A stretch of 64,000 bases of DNA from Parelaphostrongylus tenuis. Taxonomy: Eukaryota > Nematoda > Chromadorea > Rhabditida > Metastrongylidae. A program made the translations under genes and the position numbers. The notes beneath the pieces were generated by a model. It was not told the DNA's origin and searched no databases. It saw only the letters and a list, made by a program, of their open reading frames with translations. This document shows, piece by piece, positions 22,511 to 33,529 of the stretch. The stretch is taken from contig JAHQIW010003624.1 of NCBI GenBank assembly GCA_019055375.1, forward strand, positions 1 through 64,000, read 5' to 3'. Positions within the stretch are counted from its first letter, which is position 1; every line of letters starts with the position of its first letter.

Positions 22511-23520
22511 TTTTGCTTAAAGCAGAAAATCAGGAATTATATTGAAGCATCGAGGTTAATAGACAGTGGGTCTTGGAAATAGCTATTTTCTATATCGATC
22601 ACATGCAGCGAGATGTAGTATATTACGATTGTATCAAGTACAGAAAGTCCAGCTTCCGCAGAAACTAATTTTTTTTTTTTACTTATCCTCACCATAGTTC
22701 AACCCCTTAAGCAAGTGTAATTATTTTCGCATTTTCAAAGTTTTTTAGTACTGATTTGATAGTATATTTGAAAATTTTGAGGTGTACTCCTTCTCAAAAT
22801 GGCTTCCTTATTGTGCTGTCAAGGCAAATATATGTCAAGTGCAAAAGCAAATATATGTTTTACATTCAGGCATTTATCGCTTGTCCGAGTTTTCAAAGAG
22901 CCCTTCAAAATCATTTGTTAGCATAAATCTCGATGATTACAGCAATGTTCTTGGTTTGTGAACAGAGTTATTCAGTGCGGTGTGGCAGCGAAACAAAAAT
23001 TGAGTTTTACACTCAGCGCTCATTATCTGTTTCGGTATGTGAATGGGACTTTGCGACATTGGTACCGACGCGCTTTTCGAGACATCACGCTTGTTTACGA
23101 AAGCCAGCCTTCTTTTGTCTGTTATGACCCATCAAAAAAATCTTTTTCGCGTACAAAATTGTTATAGGAGTCGTCTGAATTCAAGGCATTGAATAATTAC
23201 TGAAAATTGGGAAGAAAAGCTTTGTTTGGCTGAAAACCCTTTAATGTATAAAATAGTTTTTTTTTTCAAAGCGCGCTAAGAAATCTATCTCGAAAACAAA
23301 ATAAATTTTTCAAGTTTCAGAACTTAATTATCAAAACATTTCTGAAACACTAGAAAAAAAATACCAGAAGATGCGTTTTTTTAAGGAATCATGATAGGGT
23401 GCAGATAGCGGAAAAGATCCAAATTTGCAAAACCCAATGTTTTTTGATTTCTACAGTGCACCGATTAGTCCTATCTGTAAACCGAGTATACTTAAGAAAT
23501 AGCCAAGAATTACGTTACGG
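22511..23520. other. Non-coding, old dispersed repeat text
   Basis: It includes a poly-T run (22669-22680) and diverged copies of the GTTAGCATAAATCTC / TTTGCGACATTGGTACCGACGCG text also found at 3240-3660 and 5900-6200. No gene is seen. Confidence 0.5.
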
Positions 23521-23533
23521 TATGGTCAAAGAA
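23521..23533. repeat. Target-site duplication, left
   Basis: TATGGTCAAAGAA is repeated exactly at 23838-23850, on the two sides of a SINE. Confidence 0.92.
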
Positions 23534-23837
23534 TTGAGCGCATGTGGCGCAGTGGTTAGAGGTGCTCTGCGTCGCACACAAGGTCACTGGTTCGATCTCG
23601 CGCTTACGGCTCACCAAGCCATCCATCCCTCCGGGGTCGGTAAATTGGTACCAGACAGGTCTCAGGCTTGTCTGGGAGGATAAGCAGCACTGACTCAGTT
23701 CAGCGGGAGGCCACCGCGAGTCATTGTAAAGGCCAGATGTGCATTCAATCACCTCAAACGAAGTTAAAAATCGTAGTCGAATGCATGGCGCGTCCCTCAG
23801 GGATTGATCAACGCCGAGAGCTTTATCCTTTATCCTT
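23534..23837 (+). repeat. tRNA-derived SINE, family A, copy 2, intact with TSD
   Basis: Box A is in GTGGCGCAGTGGTTAGAGG and box B in CTGGTTCGATCTCGC. The 304-base body ends in tandem CTTTATC units and is bounded by a perfect 13-bp duplication, as expected of target-primed insertion by LINE machinery. It is the best-preserved copy here, and its left and right ends define the element. The 94-codon + frame (23399-23683) and 80-codon minus frame across it are shadows. Confidence 0.95.
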
Positions 23838-23850
23838 TATGGTCAAAGAA
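23838..23850. repeat. Target-site duplication, right
   Basis: Exact copy of 23521-23533. Confidence 0.92.
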
Positions 23851-24289
23851 AAGTTCAAAAGGGTTTAACCTAATGGAAAACACTGGAATATGTGAAGTAA
23901 TCTTCATTTTCACTACAAATGCAACAAATTCATTTCAACTAAATCATACTATCAAAATTTTTGATATTCAACCCAAGAATGGATGTTAAAATTTCAAAAA
24001 AAGCAAAATTTGTGCTTTTTCTAAAGAGCTGAACAAAAGCAAAATTCAACGGAAAGCTATTGGAGCCAGTTTTGAAGAAATAATTATGTTATTCCTAGGT
24101 ATTAATCATTTGACTATAATCAGTTATGGAGAATTTTGAGTAAGCACTTGCAATTCCGCGCTGCGTTATATGGCCACTGATAATGAGCTGTTTCCTATGC
24201 AAGGATATCTGAAGCGAACATGAAGTGGGAAATTTTTTTCTGGTTACTAAATCAATAGTATTCAGCGATCATTCTTGTTAATCGCTCTC
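23851..24289. other. No gene recognised
   Basis: AT-rich, with only short unsupported frames. Confidence 0.5.
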
Positions 24290-24870
24290 TTAGCAGTGAT
24301 TTAGTGTAAACTACACATTCAATAAGTCTGAGTGATATGTTGTAAGCTTTGAAGTTGGGACTAGAGTTGGACCCTTTTCTCCTCAATGCCAAGGGCCTAT
24401 ACTAACCAAAGCGCTATCGCAGCGATGGACCTGATATCACTCCTTCCGCAGTCGAACATATCGATTTTGTGAGAAGTCAAGTCAACACCTCTTTGGTCTT
24501 GGTAAACACATATCGACAATGAGCACAGTTATGCCGACTGTAAAACTGTAGTATTTTGTAGTAGTGATCTTTATTTGACCGATCTTTTAGTAGTGATATA
24601 ATGTTACAACTACATATTCAATAATGTTGAGTGATATGCAAAGCTGTAAGCCTCGGGCTAGAGTAGAACCCGTCTCATATCCTTTTTGCTGTGGGTGATA
24701 ATCATTGTAGCACAGGAATCTTGTTCTGCTGCCTGTTGTTCTGCGATACTGAGCAGCAAGAGTCGAAGTGTTAGTAAAACAGCAGCCCCAGTGATGCAGT
24801 GGTTAGTGCCCAAATCCCAGAAAGGATGAGACGTAGGTTCAACTGCACCAGAGACTCAAGTTCTGCATGC
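24290..24870 (+). repeat. Partial third copy of the composite repeat, with tRNA-like head
   Basis: TAGCAGTGATTTAGTGTAAACTACACATTCAATAAG (24291-24326) and the similar TAGTAGTGATATAATG..ACAACTACATATTC (24590 on) both match the block near 1438-1475 and, inverted, near 15130-15160. The segment is itself a 300-base tandem pair. Near its end GATGCAGTGGTTAGTGCCC (box A) and TAGGTTCAACTGC (box B) form a tRNA-like head (24788-24848). Confidence 0.6.
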
Positions 24871-25332
24871 CACAGTCGTATAAATACCCTTTTACTACAG
24901 TAAAGATTTCGTCCAAAAGTCCAGTACAATCTCGGTTTCCTACACTGTTTTCGATGAAGTGTCAATATCATCAGACTTCAAACAATGGGAAAATGTTATT
25001 CACAGCTGATCAATTCTTCTTTCATTGCTTCTGCACCAAATGTTTCAACCCTTTCACGACCACCGCTATTTTCGCTCGCTAGGATCATCAGACCTCTCAT
25101 CGTGGTCTAATAACGGAAATGAGCTTAGAAATCAAGGCGTGTGGTGCTTGTGCCCTCAAAAGAAATCCGGTACACAGCTTTCTTCAGTTCATTATTTCGG
25201 ATTCAGGTTCTCTTACACATTTTCACTATATCTCAAGTTTCTCCATATCCACCCTTCAGTAACTGTTTCTATGTTCTAGAATATCATCTAGCGATGTGAA
25301 AGGATGACTACATACTTGATTAGCACTTTGAC

Positions 25333-25344
25333 TACCCTTCAGTA
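25333..25344. repeat. Target-site duplication, left (hammerhead dimer 1)
   Basis: TACCCTTCAGTA is repeated exactly at 25803-25814. Confidence 0.85.
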
Positions 25345-25407
25345 TGCCTTGCAATCATTTTTGAGCCACGCATGTCAGTGGTCTGTCAATGAAGGCTGCC
25401 TTATAGA

Positions 25408-25450
25408 GCCCGATACACGTGTTTCAATCTCGCAATCTCGTTTGTCGGGC
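25408..25450 (-). ncRNA. Hammerhead ribozyme motif, left arm of dimer 1
   Basis: On the minus strand: GCCCGA (stem I), CAAACGA where CTGANGA is expected (two core changes), GATT-loop-GATT (stem II, paired with wobble), GAAA, CACGTGT plus A (stem III and cleavage base), TCGGGC (stem I). Stem I is fully paired over 6 bp. The core changes predict an inactive copy. Confidence 0.7.
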
Positions 25451-25644
25451 AGTTACCCTTTCTCGTCTTTTGCTAATCTCTGTGGATGCTCCAGTCTCCA
25501 CACTAAGAGTTAGCGACGACGAGCGCTTTGCACTCTATGTCCAGTGAAAAACTCACCAAACGCAGAGTGTTGTACACCGATTGCTCGTGGCTAGTATATT
25601 CAAAATATCATAACATTCGAGCAAAAAGACGATAAAGGGTAACT

Positions 25645-25687
25645 GCCCGGCTGGCGATATCGCAAGATCGAAACACGTGTATCGGGC
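25645..25687 (+). ncRNA. Hammerhead ribozyme motif, right arm of dimer 1
   Basis: GCCCGG (stem I), CTGGCGA (one change from CTGANGA), TATC-GCAA-GATC (stem II, first pair lost), GAAA, CACGTGT with A as the cleavage base, TCGGGC (stem I, 6 bp with one G-U). It has the same 43-base span as the other motifs. It is predicted inactive because the core A is G. Confidence 0.75.
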
Positions 25688-25802
25688 TCTATAAGTCAGC
25701 CCTCATTGACAGACCAGTGACATGCGTGGCTCAAAAATGATTGCAAGACATATTGAATTTTGAGCTGTGGTCTTAAGAAAACACTCGAAACGAATGATAT
25801 GA

Positions 25803-25814
25803 TACCCTTCAGTA
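25803..25814. repeat. Target-site duplication, right (hammerhead dimer 1)
   Basis: Exact copy of 25333-25344. Confidence 0.85.
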
Positions 25815-26849
25815 ATGATGCGAGCTCCACCATAGCTTTCATCATTTTTCTCTAACGCAAATGTCGTATATGGTGGCGACCTATTTCGAACATGGCGATT
25901 TACGCGACACTTACTTCGTGATTCAAACTCATGGCCATCTTCAGATGCATATGACTGACGTTAGACACGAACAGGCCTACCCATTGTCTCGATCTTCTAA
26001 AGGACTCTCGCACACTCTTAAAGTCCACTCCACTGTTCTCTGCTTCCATCTGTCATTTGTTCTCCTTACTAAATAACTGGTCTATCTGTGTTTTATTATC
26101 GATGTAAATAATGCTGGATCACGAAAGTGGGATATGTCATGAAGATCTAAGATGCCCAAGTAGGCCACACTCTGCTGTTGTCGACTAAATTTAAGAGACA
26201 TCGTTCGAGAGCCCAAGAGCTCTGTGAGTGGTACGCAAACTTCTTACTGTGATTGTAGTAACAAGCCACGCCTCTGCTGCATAGCAGAGCGCTGATAGGA
26301 CCATTGAATCACTGGGGTGAGCACGGCATTTGGGGCCCGTTAATCGGTCAGTGACTCCTTCAGTAGCTCAAATGCGGCCCATGCCGCTTTTCTTCCTCTG
26401 ACTAATAATTTCTTTATGTTGTTCTTCATGTTCATTGATCGTTCAGAGTATACTTATGCGATGCTCACTGTAGCCAGTGAACCTCAACTTCAGTATGTTC
26501 ACCTCCCCACCATGGGTTATTTGCGAGCCGAATCTTCGTTCAGTTTAGGCGTAGCTCAGTCTTTTCTCCCCTCTTCATTCACTTTAAAACACTGTTTCTA
26601 TTTAATTGATACTTTCGGAATGGCGAGTAAACAAATGAATATTTGACCTCTTTCGATGAACAATATTTTTTAGAAGGGTTAGTAATCATTTGAAAACTGA
26701 AATCTCTGTTCAGCACCTTACGCATCCTGTTGTTCAGAAAGTTTTTTTATAGCGTTGTAGCATACAAAATAAAGTTATGTTTTACACCCCCTAAACACCT
26801 TCATATTACCACCGCGTAGAATTCGCCGGAAGCGAGGAAGGCCTATGAA
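25815..26849. other. No gene recognised
   Basis: Frames at 25861-26076 and 26416-26646 are open but show no domain, signal peptide of note or conserved copy. Confidence 0.4.
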
Positions 26850-27345
26850 CGTGTGGAGAAAACCTCGTTGTATTTGAGTCAATCGTTTTATCTGGAGATT
26901 GTTCAAAAGCGGAGAACTAATTTATAATTGAATAGCAAGTAGCACCACACATATCTAACGGTTGGGACGTCTCTCGATGGCCCGTGTCCAGGCTGCAGAT
27001 TAACCTGTAAACAAGCTTGCCGAATATGTGAAACTGGATCTTATTTTCTTCGCAGCACTGCGATGAAACGGTCTTTATCGGGCACAGCGCTGGAATATTT
27101 CAGACTTACGCGATAGAGTGGTTACTATTGTAAGGCTCAAATAACTTTTCTTTTCTGCAATGCTCTTTAGAGCTTTCCCAAGAAGCAAATGCATTTTTGA
27201 GTTCTTCAAGGCCTGTGCTATCAAAAAGTACGAGCGTCCTAAGGAAGGAGTTTTGTATAGCGAGGTATAAACGAGATAAGAAAAAAAGCTGGTGGTTGTG
27301 CGAAACATAATTTTATCTTGGTTTTTTACAGCGCAATAAGAAGGT
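26850..27345. repeat. Dispersed repeat R, copy 2
   Basis: Pairs with 8470-9010 (see there). The far end, GCTGGTGGTTGTGCGAAACA near 27287, is the clearest match. Confidence 0.55.
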
Positions 27346-30309
27346 AATTTGATTACTAGCCATTTAGCGCGCTAGAGCGAGATTCAAGCCTTCAAATGGT
27401 TGCTAACTCTCCTATGAAAAAAGCCTGAACAGCAAATAGAGTCAAATATTTTTCTGCTCTCTTGAAGCCAAAGGATCCATTCCATTAATTTGTTTATTTT
27501 TGTTCTTTTGATACTACTTTAATCCTCCTTAATTCGCAGATCCGCCAACTAACTTTCAAGCGAAAGGGATAACACAAAATTACTGCATAGATCGTTGATA
27601 GTATGAGCTACCGAATAGGCATTGCCGCAGTGACGTGGAAGCTCACGCATTCTACAAGATCGTGAAGATTAACCCTTTCGAGGCCACGGTAGAGATTGTC
27701 GCACGTAGTGCGATTAAGTACTGGTGCGCAATCATTGTTATTTAATTAGTGTTGCTTGACCGTTATGAAATCATTCCTTGGTTCTTTGTATTATTGCGAC
27801 CCCTAGCGATTTCCTCTACACAGCCGTATGTTTTGGTGCAAATACAACGTTTATGTGGATAAAAAGCACTTTTCATCAGGTGATTATAGTGCTGTTGGCA
27901 TTTTGCCAATTGCGATGGCTTTGACAGAGAATATAGAAATACAAATCTGTCACTATGATATATAATTTATAATACATAACAATCAAAAGTTCTCATAGTT
28001 ATTGAAGTTTAGAAGGCAAAAGAAGATGATCCACAGTGCATGCACGTTGGTCTATAGAAAACTCTTGATGCACTTATGCTTGATAAGTGCCAAACTGCTA
28101 TTTTGATACTTCCCCGTTATCTCACAAACATTTCTGAAAACATTGCCTTTGCTGAAGAGAGACTCTACCAGAGAATCAGTAATCACTAATAAGTTCAAAT
28201 CGGCGATATTTCACAAATGCATTGGTTTTTTTAGGAAGGCTTTTGGAAGCGTTGTAGCACTAAAAAATCAATTATGTTCCACGCGCGTTGCACTGATATC
28301 ATGCTGTACTAATATAAATTGACAAATGTCAGCTTTATCAAGGCTTATTCCGATTGTGTACCAAAACTCACATCATACAAGCTTTTTTCAAAGGTCACAA
28401 TGTCATTGCTGGGGATGTCTTTTTGATCTCACCTCCGCAATACCTTCAAGAAAGAGCAATAAATTGTTTTTTTGGTCTTGTATGCGTTTTTTTACTAAGA
28501 AGGATTTTTGTGAAAAGCCTATTAGTTACACATATTTCTTCGCAATTATAAACTTTCTCTTACATGCGAACTCTACCACGCAAGTTCCAATAAACCTGCT
28601 GGGGAGTGCAAGCGATGACTTATTTACTCAGTGTATGAAACGTCATCCTTTCTTTATTGTTATGGTATACCTTGCAGAATTTATTTGAAAACGGCATAGC
28701 TGCTAGATTCACCGCTTTCGGAGCTACCGAATCACTAACAATATTCCACTGAAAAGCCAAGCATATTAGATAGCGAAACACACAATCATTCCGAAACGTA
28801 ATTTCTGGTGGTCTATAGCACAGCGCAGTAAGAAGCTTTGCTTGAAATTGAGTTCACAATCAAAATTTCAGTTTTTTAAGCCACGAAATAGACAACGAAG
28901 ACTCTAGTGAGAAAGCCTTGCCTGGTCATATCACAGAAAAAAACAAGTTGAAAGCGCAGCATACACTGTGGAGTAAGAGACGTAATATTCTCCTCATTGC
29001 TACAGCTCACGAGGGGAGAATTTTTAAAATCAGACATAGAATTAGAGCCACAATTTTTCCAGCTATCAAATGACTATTGAAAGTCAAGTGAAGTTTAAAA
29101 CTGTTTCTAACGAAAGATTACGAAAACGAGTGTGTGCAACCCATAGTACCCGTGGTCCTGAAAGGGCTAACGACAGCCGAAAGATGACTGGCTTCCTTAA
29201 TGTCAGGAGCAAAAACCACCGTCCTTTTGGTCCGAGTTTCTCACAAAAAACTCAGAAGAAAAATATGATGCGCGGAGAAGTCCCAGAGCAAAGAGGACCC
29301 CACTAGGCTATTCTTGGAGGGGATAGGGAGAAAATGAAAGTATTGTTCGTGCCGCTGAAGTCATTCGACGATCAACGGGGCAACAGGTGACCCAGATGAG
29401 AGGTGACTTTCGTTATTTATTTGAGAAATCGTTCTTCCCACTTTGCATGTAGTCTTAGGTTTATATTTAAATTATAGAAAAAACTTTTGCTTTATCGATT
29501 CCGGAATGTGAGTTTCTTATTTTCGTTTCCATTTGTCACAAACTTGTTCCCAAGCCAAGTTCTAACCTGCGAACATTCGGGCATATGAACGTGTAGGAAA
29601 GTTTGGAGTGCCACAGTTATACGTCTTATCAAGAGTTTTTCGGAGGAGGAAAAGTTCTCAATTAGCAAACATAAAGCGGGCGCCATACGTGAATTGCGCT
29701 GGAAGATCCATTAACTCGTCGCGAAGAGGTGATGTATCTGAGTGTGACTTTCGATCTCATTTTTATTGCCTCAACTCTCCAAGAAGATTCATTAGAACAA
29801 AAGTGAAATTTTGAAATTATCGAGATTTATGCTATTGAATGATTGCTGAAGGACTAATTAAAAGTGGAGTCTTGCTTTCAAATTGCAAAAAATGCTTGCG
29901 CATGACAGAAATGTGCCAATAGTTACTATTAATTTCCAATATTTATAAGTCAAAAGAAGTATCTAATTCGAAAGCTCATATCAGGCAGACAACACGGCGA
30001 TACACTCTAACCAAGTCCAAATTCCATATTGCTATAGCACCCGCTTCACATTCCCAGCATCAGGAGTGTTGTGAAAACGATCAGGAACTATGTGCAAACA
30101 AGAGATTCGCTCTTCTGCTGATAGCGGTGCTGTTCTTTAGAGCGCAATAAGAAAAGTGCTCCTCTGTCGTTAAATAAATCGATAAAAAGTGAAGACTAAA
30201 ACGGCCGAAAATAACTTTAGATTAGATTTAGGTCGCAAACGAAAAGAGTTTTGTGATACTCGATGCTCATTTTTCTTTGCTTTGCTTTGCTGATCCGTCT
30301 TCACAGTGT
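27346..30309. other. No gene recognised; weak repeat R text
   Basis: Text like repeat R appears near 29575-29700 (TGAACGTGTAGGAAA, GTTATACGTCTTATCAAGAG). A 120-codon + frame at 28326-28688 has no recognisable motif. Confidence 0.4.
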
Positions 30310-30540
30310 TTTTTTTTAAGGGCACGTTCCAGAACTTCTAGCATTCTCCGTTTCTTCGTATTCTTCTTGAACGTCATATAATACTGTATGAGAGTGTCTC
30401 CCTTCAGTCACGAGAATAGCCTTCCTGTGGCGTTCCATAAGGCATTTGTTATTTACTGCCGGCGAATGTTGAGAACGGAGTTTAGGCCGCGCGCGCCGTG
30501 ACGAACATTGCAATCACTCGGCCACGACGCCGATCTCGAC
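30310..30540 (-). repeat. tRNA-derived SINE, family B, copy 2
   Basis: The minus strand begins GTCGTGGCCGAGTGATTGCA, the best match here to a Ser/Leu-type tRNA box A. It then has GTCACGGCGCGCG, CGCCGGCAGTAAA, GGAACGCCACAGGAAGGCTA and ACGTTCAAGAAG, in the same order as 13186-13410. The minus frame 30316-30513 lies in it and is not a gene. Confidence 0.82.
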
Positions 30541-31147
30541 TCTAGCGAGACACAACCATATTTTTATTTATGGACGAATGGTGTTGCAGCGCTATATGCA
30601 CGATGTCGATTATTTGACTATGCGTTAGGTCATCGAAGTCTTATCCATCCAGTGTCAACAAACTGCTACTACACATAGTTTGCAAAAGCTTCGTTCAAGA
30701 CATCAAGGCCGACAAAAGCATGTGCTTTAGAATTGGAGACGCTCTAGTAAATTTGCCTCATTTGCAATGGAAGAATATATTCAAAACAGTGATATAAATG
30801 AGGAAGCGAAATGTTCAAGGAACAGAAAACTACAAAAGTTCTTGAAAATAAAAAGCTTTTTGTTGAGAAAGGATGTACAAAAAGGAAAAAAAGAGACCGA
30901 CAATGAAAGTTGAAAGAAAGATAGCAAGAAAGGCGGTTTCAGAGGATCTTCCACATTTACCTCAAAAGTGTGCTCTTTACACGGTTTGTTGGAACTACTG
31001 GATCTATTGAAATCTGATGTTGTTCGCCAGCATTGTACAAGTTGTTTGTTCGGCTCTAAATATTTTCACAGACTATATGGAATGTTTAAAATGAAGTTTA
31101 ACACCACTTACTGGGATGAATTTTTGAAAATCTAAAAACCAAGAAAT
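30541..31147. other. No gene recognised
   Basis: AT-rich, with a purine-rich patch near 30860-30940. Confidence 0.5.
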
Positions 31148-31316
31148 AAGCTCTCGGCGTTGATCAATCTTTGAGGGATGCACCATGCACACGTCTTAAA
31201 TTTTAATTTTGTATGAGGTGATTGATTGCAAATCTGACCTTTACAGTGACTCGCGGTGGCTTCCCGCTGTACCGAGTCAGTGCTGCTTATCCACCCAGAC
31301 AAGTCTGGAACCAGAC
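31148..31316 (-). repeat. tRNA-derived SINE, family A, 5'-truncated copy
   Basis: The reverse complement matches the 3' half of 23534-23837 (GTCTGGGTGGATAAGCAGCA, GCGAGTCACTGTAAAGGTCA, GATTGATCAACGCCGAGAGC). The tRNA head is absent, as in 5'-truncated insertions. Confidence 0.85.
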
Positions 31317-31421
31317 TTCTACCAAAAACTCACTTTTCCTTAGTTTTTGAGGTCGTATCTACAGAAGATTGTCGTGTCACTTACTCGACGGAAGTTATCA
31401 CTTTCTTAACGCTGTCACTAC

Positions 31422-31545
31422 TATGTACTAGAAATGAGCAACACATTGAGTAGCAAGTCTCACACGAAATGCTGCATTTTGAGTATGTACTAGAAATGAG
31501 CAACACATTGAGTAGCAAGTCTCACACGAAATGCTGCATTTTGAG
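31422..31545. repeat. Perfect 62-bp tandem duplication
   Basis: 31422-31483 and 31484-31545 are identical base for base, starting TATGTACTAGAAATGAGC. The lack of any difference marks a recent event, or an assembly artefact. Confidence 0.95.
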
Positions 31546-32324
31546 GTTATCTTCGACGTTAAACTCCTCTAATATCATGTACAGCGACATCATTTAGAAA
31601 TGCTGTACTGCAGCTTTTTTACTTGTACGTTGTAGTGCTTAGATTCGCTAACCTCCATCAGAAAAGAATATCTGGCAAATGAGCAGCAGAACTGCGTGGT
31701 GTGCTCCAAGAGACAAACAGGATTTTTGAACGTGGCCCAAAAAGCTCTTTTGCCTCACTGAGATGTACGCGCATACGGTAAATGGTCCTCTCTATTTCTG
31801 CTGCAGCGACTGCGCATATATATTGCTTGTAATAAGTTGAAGGACCAACCTTCTATAAACCTTGGGAGTGATGATTACGATATAAATATTTCAAGGTGGA
31901 TGTAAATCCTAACGTCTTCTCTTGATTAGCTCACACAAAGTAGACTGTTGCATTAGTCGCCTTCTTTCGGAGGCTGGACGCATGATACGCAACACTAATC
32001 GAATCCTCTCACTGATATGTCAGCAATCGAACAAAATAATGACAATATACTGCTACTACTACTACTATTACTACTACTATTATTGCTATTATTATTACTG
32101 CCAACATCGTGTCGGTTAAACAAAAAGAGCACTTGGATTTAGATGCAATTTTTGTATTTTGCGAGTAGTCAGACTGGCCAAATGCATGCAGTTAAGTAAC
32201 TATGAAGTACACTATGAGAGCTGTTCAAGAGTCTAGTCTCTTCGAGCTAATAATCTCTTTCTCGTTTACTATATGAGTTCTATATATGAGACAAATATTT
32301 TCTCGAGCAAGAAGTGCTAGTGGA
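31546..32324. other. No gene recognised; contains a trinucleotide repeat
   Basis: A (CTA/TTA)n microsatellite lies at about 32049-32099. The frame 31922-32119 ends in its poly-Tyr translation and is not a gene. Confidence 0.6.
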
Positions 32325-32400
32325 GAGATGGCCTCAAAGGTATAGTGGTAGTAGCTCCCTCAGTATAGGTAAAACACGAGTTCAGCTCTCGCCATTGGTT
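32325..32400 (+). repeat. tRNA-derived SINE head, family C, copy 3
   Basis: GGTATAGTGGTAGTAGCT (box A), ATAGGTAAAACACGAG, then GAGTTCAGCTCTCGCC (box B). It matches the minus-strand head at 11828-11900. The acceptor ends do not pair, so it is not a functional tRNA gene. Confidence 0.7.
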
Positions 32401-33529
32401 TTTATTTTGTATATCATTCAACATCCTTGCATACTTATTCGTAAGAATATATGCTCCCACTCTCACTCATCGATCAGAAAGAGGCTATAAATGTGTATCG
32501 AATGCTAGGCATCATAAAATACGTGATCTCCATTTTCTGACGCCGGAAGAATCTTCCATGCCGCTGCATTCGTTAGTGCTAGCACAGAAATGCTTCCAAA
32601 CTTTGAGAGTCAAACTAAGCTCCCAAAATTAAAATAAACTAAGAGATAATGTGTGCATATAACGCACATACACTTGCAAAGGATTTTCATAGAGGACCCT
32701 ATATTGCAGACAAGGAGGATTAGTAGGAAGTCAGCAACCTGACTGAGAGATATCGACATCTCCCTGTTTAGTTAGCGCAGTCTATAACGCCGAAGAAGAA
32801 TTTATTGTCAGAATACACGATAGAGGATTCTACGGTGTTCGTTTTTTGCCAAAATAAAAGGCCACGAATATGATTCATGCGAACAATCAAGAAATCAAAT
32901 TGAAAGCTTGAAGTTAGAGCAATTTGATTCAGTATCAGGTTTGATCATATTCATCACTTGCACAACGACATCGGGCGGTGACAAAGACGGTGTCAAAGCG
33001 TTTTATATTGGACACAGAAGAGCTCAACAGAGAACAATTTCTAAATTTCAGGGGTAATTATTTCTACTTGATTCAAGGGTGGGATAAATGCTTTCGAGCG
33101 TAGCAGAAGTGGTCGGAAAAGAGTGTGATGATTCGTATTGGGCTTATATACGGGCTGAGGTCCAAGAAATTTTCTAGTGCAACGCTATTTCTTTACACCC
33201 AATCTATACAGACAGGAGTGTTACACGTATTAGTCTACATTTTGTGCAAGTACATGGAGTGATCATCGAAATTTCATCGATGAGCTCGAACCTAAAAAAG
33301 TAAATAGCGTGATCTTAGAAGTTAAAAATTAGAGCAGAACTAGCAGAGTGAGCGCTTTGCCTAAACTGATCGTGATGACAGAAAAAATTTATAGTGATCC
33401 ACCCTCTAAAAACTCCGCTCTTTATGCATGACGCGACTCTCCCCTTCTATAAGCTACTACTACACTTGAGCAATCAATAATTTGTTTGTTTATATATTAA
33501 ATTTTATTCTGCTTTATTTTATTCGCGCA
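32401..33529. other. No gene recognised
   Basis: No domain or repeat was assigned. Confidence 0.4.

Larger units (their letters stand above)
25345..25802. mobile_element. Hammerhead-bearing inverted dimer 1, inserted as a unit
   Basis: The outer 130-140 bases at each end are reverse complements (25345-25470 and about 25625-25765). Each arm has a 43-base hammerhead motif pointing outward (25408-25450 minus, 25645-25687 plus). Between them lies the remainder of the left unit (GACGACGAGCGCTTTGCACTC, GTGTTGTACACCGATTGCTC), which matches the corresponding part of dimer 2 at 37375-37445. The unit is flanked by a perfect 12-bp direct repeat. No protein is encoded, so it is non-autonomous, probably PLE-related: the same unit stands beside PLE-1. 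Two outward-facing 3' ends suggest that both ends were primed at the target. Confidence 0.85.

Noticed and set aside
23399..23683. 94-codon + frame as a gene
   Set aside because: It runs through the head of SINE family A, with TSD and pol III boxes in place.
31922..32119. Frame with a poly-Tyr run
   Set aside because: It is a translation of a trinucleotide microsatellite.
32325..32400. Functional tRNA gene
   Set aside because: Box A and box B are present, but no 7-bp acceptor stem forms, and related copies identify it as a SINE head.
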